Below are positions 44,955 to 54,220 of a stretch of 64,000 nucleotides of DNA, one piece after another. The DNA is from Bacteroidota bacterium. Lineage in GTDB: Bacteria; Bacteroidota; Bacteroidia; Bacteroidales; Prolixibacteraceae. The notes below the pieces were generated by a model. It was not told the origin of the DNA and made no database searches. It saw only the letters and a list, made by a program, of their open reading frames with translations. The translations under genes and the position numbers were made by a program. The stretch covers positions 87,089 through 151,088 of the forward strand of contig JAHEYU010000003.1 in NCBI GenBank assembly GCA_023251435.1. The letters run 5' to 3'. Within the stretch, counting starts at the first letter, position 1. Each line of letters begins with the position of its first letter.

Positions 44955-45184
44955 TACCATTCGAGTCTGGAATGATTAAATGATATTGTCTGAACTGTTT
45001 TTCCACGTCAACCGTCAGTTTATTATCCGGAAAAGATATGTGAAAAATGCAGAACTCTATTTTAACAACCAATTGGTTGTGCATCTGACTATAAAAACTC
45101 CTGAAAAAATAGTGATCAGCAGGGAGAAGGCTAGTGCTTTTATATATTGGTTGATTGGACGATAAAATTGATTTTTTTTTCAGA

Positions 45185-47494
45185 ATGTATATGAAACTAT
45201 TGAAATTTAGTCTTGTCTTGCTGTTTCTAGTTGTTCATATTTCGATGAGCGGCCAGCCAGTAGAAGTAAACTTAAAAGCGATACCTTTTTCTTTGCATGA
45301 TGTTCGCTTAACGGATGGACCATTAAAAAAAGCTCAACAGTTAAACGAAAAGTGGCTTCAGGAAATAGATCCTGACCGTTTACTAAATGGCTACAGGACT
45401 GAAGCCGGATTAAAACCCAAAGGTCCTAAATACGGGGGGTGGGAATCCGGAGGATTATCGGGGCATTCGCTTGGCCATTACCTTTCGGCCCTTTCGTTGA
45501 TGTACGCTTCGACAGAAAATAAGCTTTACAAAGAACGGGTAATCTATATTTGTTCAGAGTTGTCGATGTGTCAGAAAGCCAATGGGAATGGATTTACAGC
45601 TGGATTTCCGAATGCCAATCAGATTATGGAACAGATTGCCAAGGGTGAAATCAAATCCTCCGGGTTTGACCTGAATGGTTCGTGGGTTCCTTATTACAAT
45701 TTGCATAAACTATTTGCCGGACTGATTGATGCAACCAACTTGACTCAAACTGAAGAAGCAAAATCGGTTTTGTTGGATTTGGCCGAATGGTTTTACAAAT
45801 TGCATAGACCATTGACCGACGAACAAATTCAGCAGATTTTACTTTGTGAACACGGCGGAATGAATGAAGTTCTGGCTGATGTTTATGCGATTACCGGGGA
45901 TCAAAAATTCCTCGAACTTTCATTCCGCTTCAATCATAAAGTGATATTAGATCCATTGGCTGAGGGACGGGATGAATTGGTTGGGAAACATGCCAATACG
46001 CAAATTCCGAAGGTGGTGGGGACAGCCAAACAATACTTGCTGACCGGAAATGACAAAAGCTTCAGAACTGCTTCCTACTTTTTTGATCAGGTTACTCATC
46101 AGCACACCTACTGTATCGGGGGCAACAGTTCTGACGAATATTTTGGTGAACCAGGGCATCTTGAAAACCGCATCACAGCCAGCACTTGTGAAACTTGTAA
46201 TAGCTATAACATGTTGAAGCTTGATAAAATGCTGTTTATGAATAATCCATCGGTTGAGCTGGCTGACTTTTATGAAACCACGCTATTCAATCACATTTAC
46301 GCTTCGCAAAACCCTGAAACCGGCATGGTGCTTTACTTTTCGCCTTTAATGACCAAATCAAAAAAGAGTGACAACAAAGGATTTAGCTCAAAGTTTGATT
46401 CGTTTTGGTGTTGTGTGGGTAGTGGATTAGAAAATCATAGTAAATATGGAGAGGCCGTATATTTTAAAACTTCAGATAACGATTTGATTATAAATCTTTT
46501 TATCGGTAGTGAACTAAACTGGGCTGAAAGAAATCTAAAATTAACCCAAACTACTTCGTTTCCTGAAGAGGGTAAAACAAGTTTTATCCTGAAGTTGGAT
46601 AAACCACAGAAATTTGCAATTCGTCTTCGGGTACCGACCTGGACATCATCCGATTATTTGGTTTCACTGAATGGGAAAGCTATGCAATACGACGTTAAAC
46701 CCGGAAATTATCTGGTAATCGATCATAAATGGAAAAACGGTGATCGCATTGATTATTCGTTTTCAATGCCCATTACAACCAAAGAAATTCCGGGCAACAG
46801 CAAACTTAAAGCCTTTCTGTATGGACCTATTGTTTTGTCGGCCAGCCTGAAGACAGGCGATCGTGAAGTGTTGGTCAGTAATGGTGAACCAGGTAAACAG
46901 GTTGTTCAGATTTCAAAAAATCCACTGCGGTTTCAATTGAATAATAGTGGTGATGCCGGAGTTTTGGAGTTGATGCCTTACTTTGAGAATCAGGGTGTGC
47001 AAGCTGTTTATTTCGAATCGTTTACACCTGATGAATGGAAAAGTTCAAAGGATGATTGGTTACTAAAAAAAGACAAGGATCAATATCTGGCTAAAAGTAC
47101 AATCGACCACATGCGATTTGGCGAAATGCAGCCTGAAAGAGATCATCAGTTTGACGGAGAAAAAGCAATAATCGGAGAGCGACTGGGTAAAAAAATCAGG
47201 GAGACAAGTGCAAACGGATGGATTGAATTTAATATGTCAGTCAAACCCGACGAAGGTCAATTGTTAATGGCATCGTTCTATGGCAATGTTGGTTCACGTT
47301 CTTTCTCAATTTATGTAGACGGAAAATACCTGACTACTGAAATAATACACTGGATGGGCAACCGCTTTGTGGATAAAAGCTATCCAATTCCGGTTGATAT
47401 GACCAAGGGAAAAGAGGTTGTTAGAATTCGGTTTCAGGCAAAAGATGACGGCATGGTTCCACCTGTTACAGAGGTAAGGATAATGAGAGAATAA
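45185..47494 (+). CDS. GH127-type beta-L-arabinofuranosidase (second copy)
   Basis: A 769-residue secreted protein of the DUF1680 family with a C-terminal extra beta domain. Key words: GGWESGGLSGHSLGHYLSAL, CETCNSYNMLKLDK (Glu and Cys ligands) and SFWCCVGSGLENHSKYG (Cys-Cys, nucleophile). The ORF track begins at 45155; I use ATG 45185, which starts the hydrophobic signal (LVLLFLVVHISMSGQ). An alternative ATG is 45191. It differs from the first copy in length and motif details, so another linkage is likely. The 61-aa ORF before it (44980-45165) was not accepted. Confidence 0.88.
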   Translation: MYMKLLKFSLVLLFLVVHISMSGQPVEVNLKAIPFSLHDVRLTDGPLKKAQQLNEKWLQEIDPDRLLNGYRTEAGLKPKGPKYGGWESGGLSGHSLGHYLSALSLMYASTENKLYKERVIYICSELSMCQKANGNGFTAGFPNANQIMEQIAKGEIKSSGFDLNGSWVPYYNLHKLFAGLIDATNLTQTEEAKSVLLDLAEWFYKLHRPLTDEQIQQILLCEHGGMNEVLADVYAITGDQKFLELSFRFNHKVILDPLAEGRDELVGKHANTQIPKVVGTAKQYLLTGNDKSFRTASYFFDQVTHQHTYCIGGNSSDEYFGEPGHLENRITASTCETCNSYNMLKLDKMLFMNNPSVELADFYETTLFNHIYASQNPETGMVLYFSPLMTKSKKSDNKGFSSKFDSFWCCVGSGLENHSKYGEAVYFKTSDNDLIINLFIGSELNWAERNLKLTQTTSFPEEGKTSFILKLDKPQKFAIRLRVPTWTSSDYLVSLNGKAMQYDVKPGNYLVIDHKWKNGDRIDYSFSMPITTKEIPGNSKLKAFLYGPIVLSASLKTGDREVLVSNGEPGKQVVQISKNPLRFQLNNSGDAGVLELMPYFENQGVQAVYFESFTPDEWKSSKDDWLLKKDKDQYLAKSTIDHMRFGEMQPERDHQFDGEKAIIGERLGKKIRETSANGWIEFNMSVKPDEGQLLMASFYGNVGSRSFSIYVDGKYLTTEIIHWMGNRFVDKSYPIPVDMTKGKEVVRIRFQAKDDGMVPPVTEVRIMRE

Positions 47495-47548
47495 ATTAAA
47501 ACACAATATGGCAAAGAACCTTAAATAGATAACTAAATACACCAACGT

Positions 47549-48547
47549 ATGAAAAAACTCATTATCCTTTTGTTACTCCTCGTTACAGAAATAATTTCTT
47601 CGGAAGCACAGACCCCAAAAATGATGTTCGGCGATACTTCCCGCAAAGGCGTTCCTTTTTCCAAAGATCCCCATGTGATCCGTTTTAAAGGCCGTTTCCT
47701 GATGTATTATTCGGTTCCGGGTTACACCGATCAGGCGGGAGTCGTGCATGGCTGGGGAGTTGGAATTGCCGAAAGCAAAGACCTCGTGAACTGGACCCGG
47801 ATGGGCGAAGTGAATGCCGATGCCCAGGCTACTTATGAAGCCAAAGGTTTTTGTGCGCCATGTGCGCTTGTGGTAAAAAATAAGGTGCACCTGTTTTACC
47901 AAACCTACGGAAATGGAACCAAGGATGCTATTTGCCATGCCTGGTCAAGCGACGGTATCAGCTTTACCCGAAACAAAACCAACCCGATTTTTAGTCCCGA
48001 CGGCGATTGGAATTGTGGCCGTGCAATTGATGCAGAAGTTATTCCCTTTAAAGGCAAGTACTATCTTTATTACGCCACGCGCGATCCGAACTATAAAATA
48101 CAATTGCAGGGAGTTGCCGTTGCTTCGGGAAAAACCAATTTCGATAAGCAAGACTGGACGAACCTCTCGAAAGATGCACCCATGCTAAAACCTGAATTAC
48201 CGTGGGAACGCGATTGCATTGAAGGCGCATCCATCATCAATAAAAATGGAGAACTTATCATGTTTTATGCCGGAGCCTATAACAATGCTCCGCAACAAAT
48301 TGGTGTCGCTAAAAGTTCCGACGGAGTCAATTGGACGCGACTGTTTGACCAGCCTTTTCTAGCCAATGGAAAGCCCGGCGAATGGAATTCAAGTGAGTCG
48401 GGCCATCCACACATTTTTGCCAATCCCAAAGGTGACGATTACTTGTTCTTTCAGGGAAATAACGACAACGGGAAAACCTGGTTTCTCTCGAATGTGAAAA
48501 TCAGTTGGAAAAATGGGAAACCTGAAGCGAACATGCCGCTGAATTAA
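47549..48547 (+). CDS. GH43/GH117-like five-bladed propeller glycosidase
   Basis: A 332-residue secreted protein (signal IILLLLLVTEIISSEAQ) with the repeated FKGRFLMYYS, NKVHLFYQTYGN, FKGKYYLYYATRD and NGELIMFYAGAY blades of the clan-F propeller fold. The DPHVIRFKG start and ERDCIEGASIINK give candidate catalytic Asp and Glu residues. Members act on arabinose- or galactose-containing chains. It is the last gene of the large glycan cluster, starting 54 bp after the GH127 stop. Confidence 0.8.
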   Translation: MKKLIILLLLLVTEIISSEAQTPKMMFGDTSRKGVPFSKDPHVIRFKGRFLMYYSVPGYTDQAGVVHGWGVGIAESKDLVNWTRMGEVNADAQATYEAKGFCAPCALVVKNKVHLFYQTYGNGTKDAICHAWSSDGISFTRNKTNPIFSPDGDWNCGRAIDAEVIPFKGKYYLYYATRDPNYKIQLQGVAVASGKTNFDKQDWTNLSKDAPMLKPELPWERDCIEGASIINKNGELIMFYAGAYNNAPQQIGVAKSSDGVNWTRLFDQPFLANGKPGEWNSSESGHPHIFANPKGDDYLFFQGNNDNGKTWFLSNVKISWKNGKPEANMPLN

Positions 48548-48606
48548 TTTCAATGGAGGCAGCAAAAAAAGAAGATGAAAATCATCCCGATAAATCGAAA
48601 CAGGCT

Positions 48607-48636
48607 ATGTGGTAAATAAAAAACAGATTATAAACA
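48607..48636 (+). repeat. 30-bp dispersed repeat, copy 2
   Basis: ATGTGGTAAATAAAAAACAG begins a word matching 31473-31502 with two mismatches. It lies just before the REP-like hairpin. Confidence 0.6.
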
Positions 48637-48646
48637 GATTAAAAAT

Positions 48647-48701
48647 AACCACATAGACACATAGAAAATAAAAACTATGTTTTCTATGTGCCTATGTGGT
48701 T
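48647..48701. repeat. REP-like hairpin beside a RAYT remnant
   Basis: Arms AACCACATAGACACATAGAA (48647 onward, 22 bp) and TTTTCTATGTGCCTATGTGG (48680-48701, 22 bp) match in 21 of 22 positions with an 11-bp loop. It is a single large hairpin of the kind spread by RAYT transposases. Confidence 0.75.
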
Positions 48702-48957
48702 TAAAATTCAAATAGATGAAAATATTGTTCGAATTGAGAACTTCATTGCATGTGAGTTCCATCCGAATGCTCAAATAATCAACAAATTAATACCCATATA
48801 TTCGGATGAAATTCCAACCTATTTCCCTTTCGTTAAATTGAGCGAATTTGTTGTGATGCCCAATCATGATGTTCAACTTGGGCGTCTATACCAGATACCG
48901 GTTCTGTGTGAATTTGAATGCCGTATGTTTTTCCTTGTTTCTCCGAATATGTCTTAA
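48688..48957 (+). pseudogene. RAYT (REP-associated tyrosine transposase) remnant
   Basis: The 89-residue ORF contains NAQIINKLIPIYSDEIPTYF and SEFVVMPNH, the approach to the HUH motif of RAYT/Y1 transposases (normally VVMPNHVHG). After the first His the frame departs from the family (DVQLGRLY). The second His of HUH and the catalytic Tyr domain are missing. It overlaps the right arm of the hairpin and is a decayed copy. The 48958-49092 gap shows nothing further. Confidence 0.65.
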
Positions 48958-49092
48958 TTTTGCAGGGCTAACGCTGATTTGTAATCACCGTTTTATTAAC
49001 TGTGGATTTTAAAATTCACCAAAACACATCAAAATAAAAAGCAAGTCCGTGGGCGATCAGGAGGCGTCCCCAGACTAAAAAAGACACTACAA

Positions 49093-49962
49093 ATGAGTAG
49101 CATACTGATTACTGGAGCAACAGGAAATTTAGGATTAGAAGTGATTCGATTTCTAGACAAGGTAGACTCTTCAAATAGGATATTTGCTGGTGTTCGAAAT
49201 TTAGAGAAAGCAAAAAATGCTTTTAAAGACTATCCAAAACTGGATTACGTTCATTTCGATTTTGAGGATTTTGATACGTTTGATAATGCATTGGCCGGTA
49301 TTGACCGTATTTTTCTGTTGCGACCTCCACATATTTCTGACATAGACAGGTATTTTAGACCTTTATTTACAACGATCAAAAAGAATAACATAAATGAGAT
49401 TGTTTTTTTATCGGTTCAAGGCGCTGAAAAGAGCAAAGTGATACCCCACAATAAGATTGAGCGTTTGATTATTGAATCAGGATTTGACTCTGTTTTCATC
49501 AGACCAAGTTATTTCATGCAAAATTTAACAACTACTTTAATCGGTGATATAAAAACAAAGCGAGAGATTATTTTACCATCAGGAAAAGCAAAATTCAACT
49601 GGATTGACATTGAAAATATTGGAGAGGTAGCAGCAATTTTACTTGACAGATTCGATGAATTTAAAAATCAAGCATTCGAAATAACCGGGTTGGAAAATGA
49701 AAATTTTGAAAAAGTAGTTTCATTGATAAACAATTCAATAGAAAATCCGATTAGATACATGAATGTGAATCCGTTCAAATTCTTTTGGATTAAAAAACAG
49801 GAAGGAATGGTAAATGGAATGATTGTTATAATGATTTTGCTCCACTTTTTACCAAGGTTTCAGAAAGAACCACGGATTTCCGATTTTTACGAACGATTAA
49901 CCGGGAAAAAACCAACAGACTTAAAAGCATTTATTGAAAGAGAAAGCACTAAATTTGAGTAG
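49093..49962 (+). CDS. NmrA-like NAD(P)-binding protein
   Basis: A 289-residue Rossmann-fold protein. The nucleotide-binding GATGNLGLEV at 7-16, the GVRNLEKAKNAF second strand and ENIGEVAAILL near the middle fit the atypical SDR/NmrA family, whose members are NAD(P) sensors or quinone-type oxidoreductases. It is AT-rich relative to the glycan genes and lies next to RAYT debris, suggesting recent arrival. It is followed 33 bp later by the DUF4256 gene. Confidence 0.85.
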   Translation: MSSILITGATGNLGLEVIRFLDKVDSSNRIFAGVRNLEKAKNAFKDYPKLDYVHFDFEDFDTFDNALAGIDRIFLLRPPHISDIDRYFRPLFTTIKKNNINEIVFLSVQGAEKSKVIPHNKIERLIIESGFDSVFIRPSYFMQNLTTTLIGDIKTKREIILPSGKAKFNWIDIENIGEVAAILLDRFDEFKNQAFEITGLENENFEKVVSLINNSIENPIRYMNVNPFKFFWIKKQEGMVNGMIVIMILLHFLPRFQKEPRISDFYERLTGKKPTDLKAFIERESTKFE

Positions 49963-49995
49963 AAATAATTACTAAACAAATCAGAATAACACTTT

Positions 49996-50571
49996 ATGAC
50001 GATGGAAAATAGAAAAGATTTGTTAGCCGGACAAGGTGAAGAACTACTCAAAATTTTAAAAGTCCGATTTGAAAAAAACATGAGCCGCCATAAAGATATT
50101 GATTGGACCAATGTACAAGCCAGGCTGAACTCCGAGACCTCGGGTGATAAACTTTGGTCGCTCAATGAGATGGAGCAAACCGGCGGCGAACCGGATGTGG
50201 TTGGGTATGACGACAAGACATGCGAATACATTTTTTATGATTGTTCGGCTGAAAGTCCCAAAGACCGGAGAAGTATTTGCTACGATTTGGAAGCACTGGA
50301 ATCGAGGAAAGAACATAAACCGAAAAGCAGCGCTGTTGGTATGGCTTTCGAAATGGGCATTGAGTTATTAACCGAGGAACAATACCGGGATTTGCAGCAA
50401 CTTGGAAATTTCGATACGAAAACATCGAGCTGGGTGAAAACACCTAAGGAGATCAGAAAACTAGGCGGCGCTCTCTTTTGCGATCGGCGTTACAACCAGG
50501 TTTTTGTATATCACAATGGCGCTGAATCGTACTATTCAGCAAGGGCATTTCGCGGCTCGCTAAGAGTGTGA
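49996..50571 (+). CDS. DUF4256 family protein
   Basis: A 191-residue cytoplasmic protein with the DUF4256 words LLKILKVRFEKNMSRH, EMEQTGGEPDVVGYD, EYIFYDCSAESPKDRRSICYD and the C-terminal RYNQVFVYHNGAESYYSARA. Function is unknown; members are common singletons in Bacteroidota and Firmicutes. It shares the strand and spacing of the NmrA-like gene. An ATG two codons later (50002) is an equally good start. Confidence 0.8.
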   Translation: MTMENRKDLLAGQGEELLKILKVRFEKNMSRHKDIDWTNVQARLNSETSGDKLWSLNEMEQTGGEPDVVGYDDKTCEYIFYDCSAESPKDRRSICYDLEALESRKEHKPKSSAVGMAFEMGIELLTEEQYRDLQQLGNFDTKTSSWVKTPKEIRKLGGALFCDRRYNQVFVYHNGAESYYSARAFRGSLRV

Positions 50572-50660
50572 GTTACGGATAAGATGATTCCATAAAATTA
50601 ACTCTGCGTTCTACTCTCAAAGAATTCCTGAAAATTCAGTAAAATATAGGAGAAAGAATT

Positions 50661-50954
50661 ATGAATGACAAATCAAATGTTTGGAAAATAATTAGTTGGG
50701 TGTTTGGTATAGTTGCTTTTGCAATCGGCGTAGTGAATACATTCTGGGGCAACGACTCAGTTTTCGGAATTTTTATAATTCTACTTTCTTTCGCTTATTT
50801 TCTTCCGGTGAATGTCATTATCAAGAAAATAACCGGTTTTTCAATTCCGGGAATGGGAATATTAAAAATCATTCTGGGAGTTTTTATCATCTGGGCGGCA
50901 TTAGGCGTAGGTGAATTGTTCTATAAAATAGAACTGATGATGTTGGATTTTTAA
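50661..50954 (+). CDS. Small inner-membrane protein, unknown
   Basis: A 97-residue protein with three hydrophobic helices (about 9-27, 33-50, 63-85) and no recognised domain. It starts behind AGGAGAA-like RBS (50650-50656). It is the third of an AT-rich group following the RAYT remnant. The gap after it (50955-51242) holds the half MITE and no gene. Confidence 0.65.
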   Translation: MNDKSNVWKIISWVFGIVAFAIGVVNTFWGNDSVFGIFIILLSFAYFLPVNVIIKKITGFSIPGMGILKIILGVFIIWAALGVGELFYKIELMMLDF

Positions 50955-51075
50955 ATTTTGAAGCTTCACGAAGTTTTTACGGTGATCTGGACTTTTCAGG
51001 AAAATATTGTGTATCACAATTTGTTGTAACGGTTGAAAGAACATTTAGAAACCAACCGATAAGTTAATTGAACTG

Positions 51076-51130
51076 AAAGGGCAGGGGTAAATTTTTAGAT
51101 TTTGGGCGTCAATTTAAAATTTAAACAGTT
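51076..51130. mobile_element. Half copy of the MITE-like element
   Basis: AAAGGGCAGGGGTAA, then GATTTTGGGCGTCAAT and TTTAAACAGTT reproduce, in inverted orientation, the left half of the element at 7355-7493. The inner inverted repeat is incomplete, so this is one arm only. Confidence 0.65.
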
Positions 51131-51242
51131 CATAAATTTTTGTTATTTCTGTGTGACAGCATCCCCAAAAGCAAAAGCTTTCTCATTTTATAGTATAATT
51201 TAGGCCGACCAGAAATCGAACCCAAAATTTATAATAAAATTG

Positions 51243-52505
51243 ATGCAAAGCCGAATATTATTCCTCTTGCTCATATTCGTAATCTTCCTGTTTCAATCCG
51301 TTGTTGCGAAGAACACTAAGCTCGACAGCCTCGAAAATTGTTTGAAAATCTACCAATCCAATGATACACTAAAAGAAAATTTACTTCGTGAAATTGAGCA
51401 GGAACAGCAAAACAAGGATACAATGCAGCGCTCGATTTTATTTTTACTGATTGCTGGTATTGTTTTGGTATCAATTTTTACGGTTTATATATTCGGGTCG
51501 TCCCAGATTAAACACAGAACCAACCTTATTCTCGCAAAGCAGAAAAAGGAGATTGAAGAATTAAATGAAGAATATCTGGCTATTAATGAAGAATTGATGA
51601 CTACAAATGAAGCTTTGGCGGAAGCGAAAAAGAAAGTGGAAGAGAGTGAAGAGAGATTAAAGCTTTTGATCAAAAACTCCAATGACATCCTGGTTTTGGT
51701 GAATGAAAAGGGAGAACAGTTTTTCATCAGCGATGCGGCTAAAAATCTGTCAGGTTTTAGCGTAGAGGAATTATTGGGTTCTGTTGAAGATGTAATTTTC
51801 CCGGATGACTTGGAGATTGTGCAACGTCATTGGGAACGGGTATTGGCCAATAAAGATGTTGCAGATTGTATTCAGTACCGGCACAAACACAAGGAAAAGG
51901 GCTATGTTTGGTTTGAGGCAGTAGCCCAGAATTTTCTTGATCATCCGGCAATAAAATCGGTTGTAGCCAATATTCGGGATATTACCGAACGTAAAAATGT
52001 AGAACTTGCACTTCAGGAAAGCGAAGCAGTAAAAGCAAAATTGCTGACCAACGAAATTGATCGGATAAACCGCAAGCTTGAAACAAATCAGAGATCGATG
52101 ACGGCAGCCACCTTAAAACTGATTCAAAATTCGGAGCGAGATGCCCAAACCATCGATCGTTTATTGGAAATTGAGGAATATACCTCTCCTGAAGGGAAAC
52201 AAAAAATAAAAGCGCTGATCTTTGATAACAAACGAATTTCGTATGATTCGAACTGGGAGGAGTTTGAAATTTTATTCGAAAAAGTACACCGTTCTTTCTA
52301 CGAAAAACTGAACACACAATTTCCGACTCTTACCGCCAACGAAAGAAAACTTTGTGCTTTCCTGAAACTGAACATGAGCAATAAAGACATTGCGAAAATT
52401 ACGTTTCAATCGGACGATGCCTTGAAAAAAGCCCGTTTGCGCCTGCGCCAAAAACTTGAACTGAACAGGGAAACTAATTTGACAGCCTTTTTGCAGAATA
52501 TTTAG
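51243..52505 (+). CDS. Membrane-anchored PAS sensor with LuxR-type HTH
   Basis: A 420-residue regulator. The first 22 residues form a signal/anchor, a transmembrane helix follows at about 63-83 (SILFLLIAGIVLVSIFTVYIF), then a coiled coil (95-140), a PAS domain (about 140-255; NSNDILVLVNEKGEQFFISD) and an HTH at 355-420 (LTANERKLCAFLKLNMSNKD). This is a one-component layout common in Bacteroidota. Start moved from the TTG at 51240 to the ATG at 51243. It faces an outer-membrane protein gene in the same direction, 213 bp upstream. Confidence 0.85.
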   Translation: MQSRILFLLLIFVIFLFQSVVAKNTKLDSLENCLKIYQSNDTLKENLLREIEQEQQNKDTMQRSILFLLIAGIVLVSIFTVYIFGSSQIKHRTNLILAKQKKEIEELNEEYLAINEELMTTNEALAEAKKKVEESEERLKLLIKNSNDILVLVNEKGEQFFISDAAKNLSGFSVEELLGSVEDVIFPDDLEIVQRHWERVLANKDVADCIQYRHKHKEKGYVWFEAVAQNFLDHPAIKSVVANIRDITERKNVELALQESEAVKAKLLTNEIDRINRKLETNQRSMTAATLKLIQNSERDAQTIDRLLEIEEYTSPEGKQKIKALIFDNKRISYDSNWEEFEILFEKVHRSFYEKLNTQFPTLTANERKLCAFLKLNMSNKDIAKITFQSDDALKKARLRLRQKLELNRETNLTAFLQNI

Positions 52506-52618
52506 TGTTGTTGTTATTTTGTTGAATTTCTGTATTTTATGATCTTGTGAGGAATTTCTTTTTCTAATTGTCCACTTTTTGTCTCCCTGTAATTTTACCC
52601 CTTTTCCCGTAAGGCGTT

Positions 52619-52626
52619 TAGCTTTG
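52619..52626 (+). promoter_or_regulatory. Candidate -7 box of the outer-membrane protein gene
   Basis: TAGCTTTG matches TAnnTTTG 92 bp before the start codon. A -33 partner at standard spacing is not clear. Confidence 0.35.
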
Positions 52627-52718
52627 CGGCATCAAATTCTGATTCATCTGCTAAGAGGTTAGGTCATAGAAAATAGCATTACGAATTAGATTTCAAACCC
52701 AAAAAATCAAAACAAAAG

Positions 52719-53258
52719 ATGAGAAAATTAGCTTTAATTATTGCTGCTGTTGCATGTTTTTCGGTGAGTTCAAATGCTCAGGATATGTTCGTAAAAGGAA
52801 CTCAGTTATTCAAACTGGGTGTTGGCGTTAACAGTAACGGAACACCATTGGACATTTCGTATGAAAAGGGTATTCAGGATGATTTCCTGGGAGTTGACGG
52901 CCTTGTTTTAGGTCTTGGCGGAAATCTGGGTTATTATGGCTACAAAGAGGATTTTACAAATCTGGCAGGTAGTTTTTCCTGGAAATATACCAATATCATA
53001 GTAGGAGCACGTGCTTTGGTTCATTATCCGCTCATCGATAAATTGGATACCTATACAGGTGTAATGCTGGGCTACAATGTTGCCAGTGCAAAGTATGAAG
53101 GACCCAATGCCGGTTCTATTGCTTCACCATCGGTTGGTGGTATTGTGTTTGGCGGATTAGTTGGCGCTCGCTATGAGTTTAGCCAATCATTGGGTGCATA
53201 TATCGAAGCTGGTTTTGGTATCTCAAACGTAAGCCTTGGTATCGCATATAAATTTTAA
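52719..53258 (+). CDS. Outer-membrane beta-barrel protein
   Basis: A 179-residue protein with signal peptide (LALIIAAVACFSVSSNAQ), glycine-rich amphipathic strands (GVDGLVLGLGGNLGYYGYK, GGIVFGGLVGARYEFSQSLG) and an aromatic C-terminus (GIAYKF). It belongs to the OmpW/OmpA-barrel-like small proteins of Bacteroidota; the precise role is unknown. A double terminator follows. Confidence 0.8.
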   Translation: MRKLALIIAAVACFSVSSNAQDMFVKGTQLFKLGVGVNSNGTPLDISYEKGIQDDFLGVDGLVLGLGGNLGYYGYKEDFTNLAGSFSWKYTNIIVGARALVHYPLIDKLDTYTGVMLGYNVASAKYEGPNAGSIASPSVGGIVFGGLVGARYEFSQSLGAYIEAGFGISNVSLGIAYKF

Positions 53259-53294
53259 TCCATCCCCATTCTATAATTAAATGCAATGCAATTC

Positions 53295-53329
53295 ATGCAG
53301 TGGGCGCAAATGCTTGCTGCATTTTTTTA
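53295..53329 (+). terminator. Terminator of the outer-membrane protein gene
   Basis: ATGCAG and CTGCAT arms with an internal GC-rich loop, followed by T7. Confidence 0.7.
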
Positions 53330-53330
53330 A

Positions 53331-53371
53331 TACAAAAGCCGGAAGCAAATGAATGTTTCCGGCTTTTTGTA
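53331..53371. terminator. Bidirectional terminator between OMP gene and murQ
   Basis: AAAAGCCGGAA and TTCCGGCTTTTT form a strong stem with A-tract on one side and T-tract on the other, so it can serve both converging genes. Confidence 0.8.
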
Positions 53372-53391
53372 TGTTATGTGTTTGATTGATT

Positions 53392-54201
53392 TTAATTTTC
53401 AGCCTCCAGAACCGCATTTACGGATCCGTGCAACAGTAGCAACCGTTTGGCTTTTATTTCGTTGTATCCTAGTTCTGCCATAATCATGCGGGTTCCGCGG
53501 TTAATCAGCTTTTGGTTGGTCAATTGCATGTTCACCATTTTGTTGCCTTTTACACGACCCAGTTTAATCATCAGCGAAGTGGTAATCATGTTCAGGATTA
53601 ACTTTTGCGAAGTGCCCGATTTCATGCGTGTGCTTCCAGTCAGAAATTCCGGGCCAACAATGGCTTCAATCGGAATTTCCACGCTTTGCGCCAGGATACT
53701 GCCATTGTTGTTCACGATGCAGCCGGTCAGGAGTCCTTCGGTACGGGCTTTCTTAACTGCGCCAATCACGTAAGGCGTTCTTCCCGAAGCGGCAATTCCA
53801 ACAATGGTATCCAGTTTGTTAACCTGGTATTTTTCGAGGTCTTTCCAACCCTGTTCTTCGTCGTCTTCGGCCATTTCCACCGCTTTGCGAATGGCACGGT
53901 CGCCACCGGCAATCAGACCAATCACCAAATCATGGCCAACACCAAAGGTGGGAGGGATTTCCGAAGCGTCCAATATTCCGAGTCGTCCGCTGGTTCCGGC
54001 GCCCATGTAGAATAGCCGTCCGCCCTTTTTCATGCGCTGATAAATCTGTTCTACCAGTTTTTCAATCTGGGGGATTGCTTCGTGTACTGCCGGCAATACT
54101 TTTTTGTCTTCTTCGTGAATGCTTAATAAAAGCTCTTTTACCGATTTTTTTTCCAGATCATTGTATAATGAATCGGATTCGGTGGTACTTTCTGTTGTCA
54201 T
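53392..54201 (-). CDS. murQ: N-acetylmuramic acid 6-phosphate etherase
   Basis: A 269-residue cytoplasmic enzyme that removes the lactyl ether from MurNAc-6-phosphate. SIS-fold words are GGRLFYMGAGTSGRLGILDA, SEIPPTFG, AASGRTPYVIGA and GPEFLTGSTRMKSGTSQKLI; the active-site Glu of SEIPPTFG is present. It is about 30 residues shorter than the E. coli enzyme at the C-terminal end. It lies 96 bp after the kinase gene on the same strand, forming a phosphorylation-etherase pair for amino-sugar recycling. Confidence 0.92.
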   Translation of the reverse strand: MTTESTTESDSLYNDLEKKSVKELLLSIHEEDKKVLPAVHEAIPQIEKLVEQIYQRMKKGGRLFYMGAGTSGRLGILDASEIPPTFGVGHDLVIGLIAGGDRAIRKAVEMAEDDEEQGWKDLEKYQVNKLDTIVGIAASGRTPYVIGAVKKARTEGLLTGCIVNNNGSILAQSVEIPIEAIVGPEFLTGSTRMKSGTSQKLILNMITTSLMIKLGRVKGNKMVNMQLTNQKLINRGTRMIMAELGYNEIKAKRLLLLHGSVNAVLEAEN

Positions 54202-54220
54202 ACTGTTTGTGTTTTTGTAT

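Noticed and set aside
44980-45165. 61-aa ORF before the second GH127 gene
   Set aside because: No signal, no family words, overlaps the leader of the next gene; nothing supports translation.
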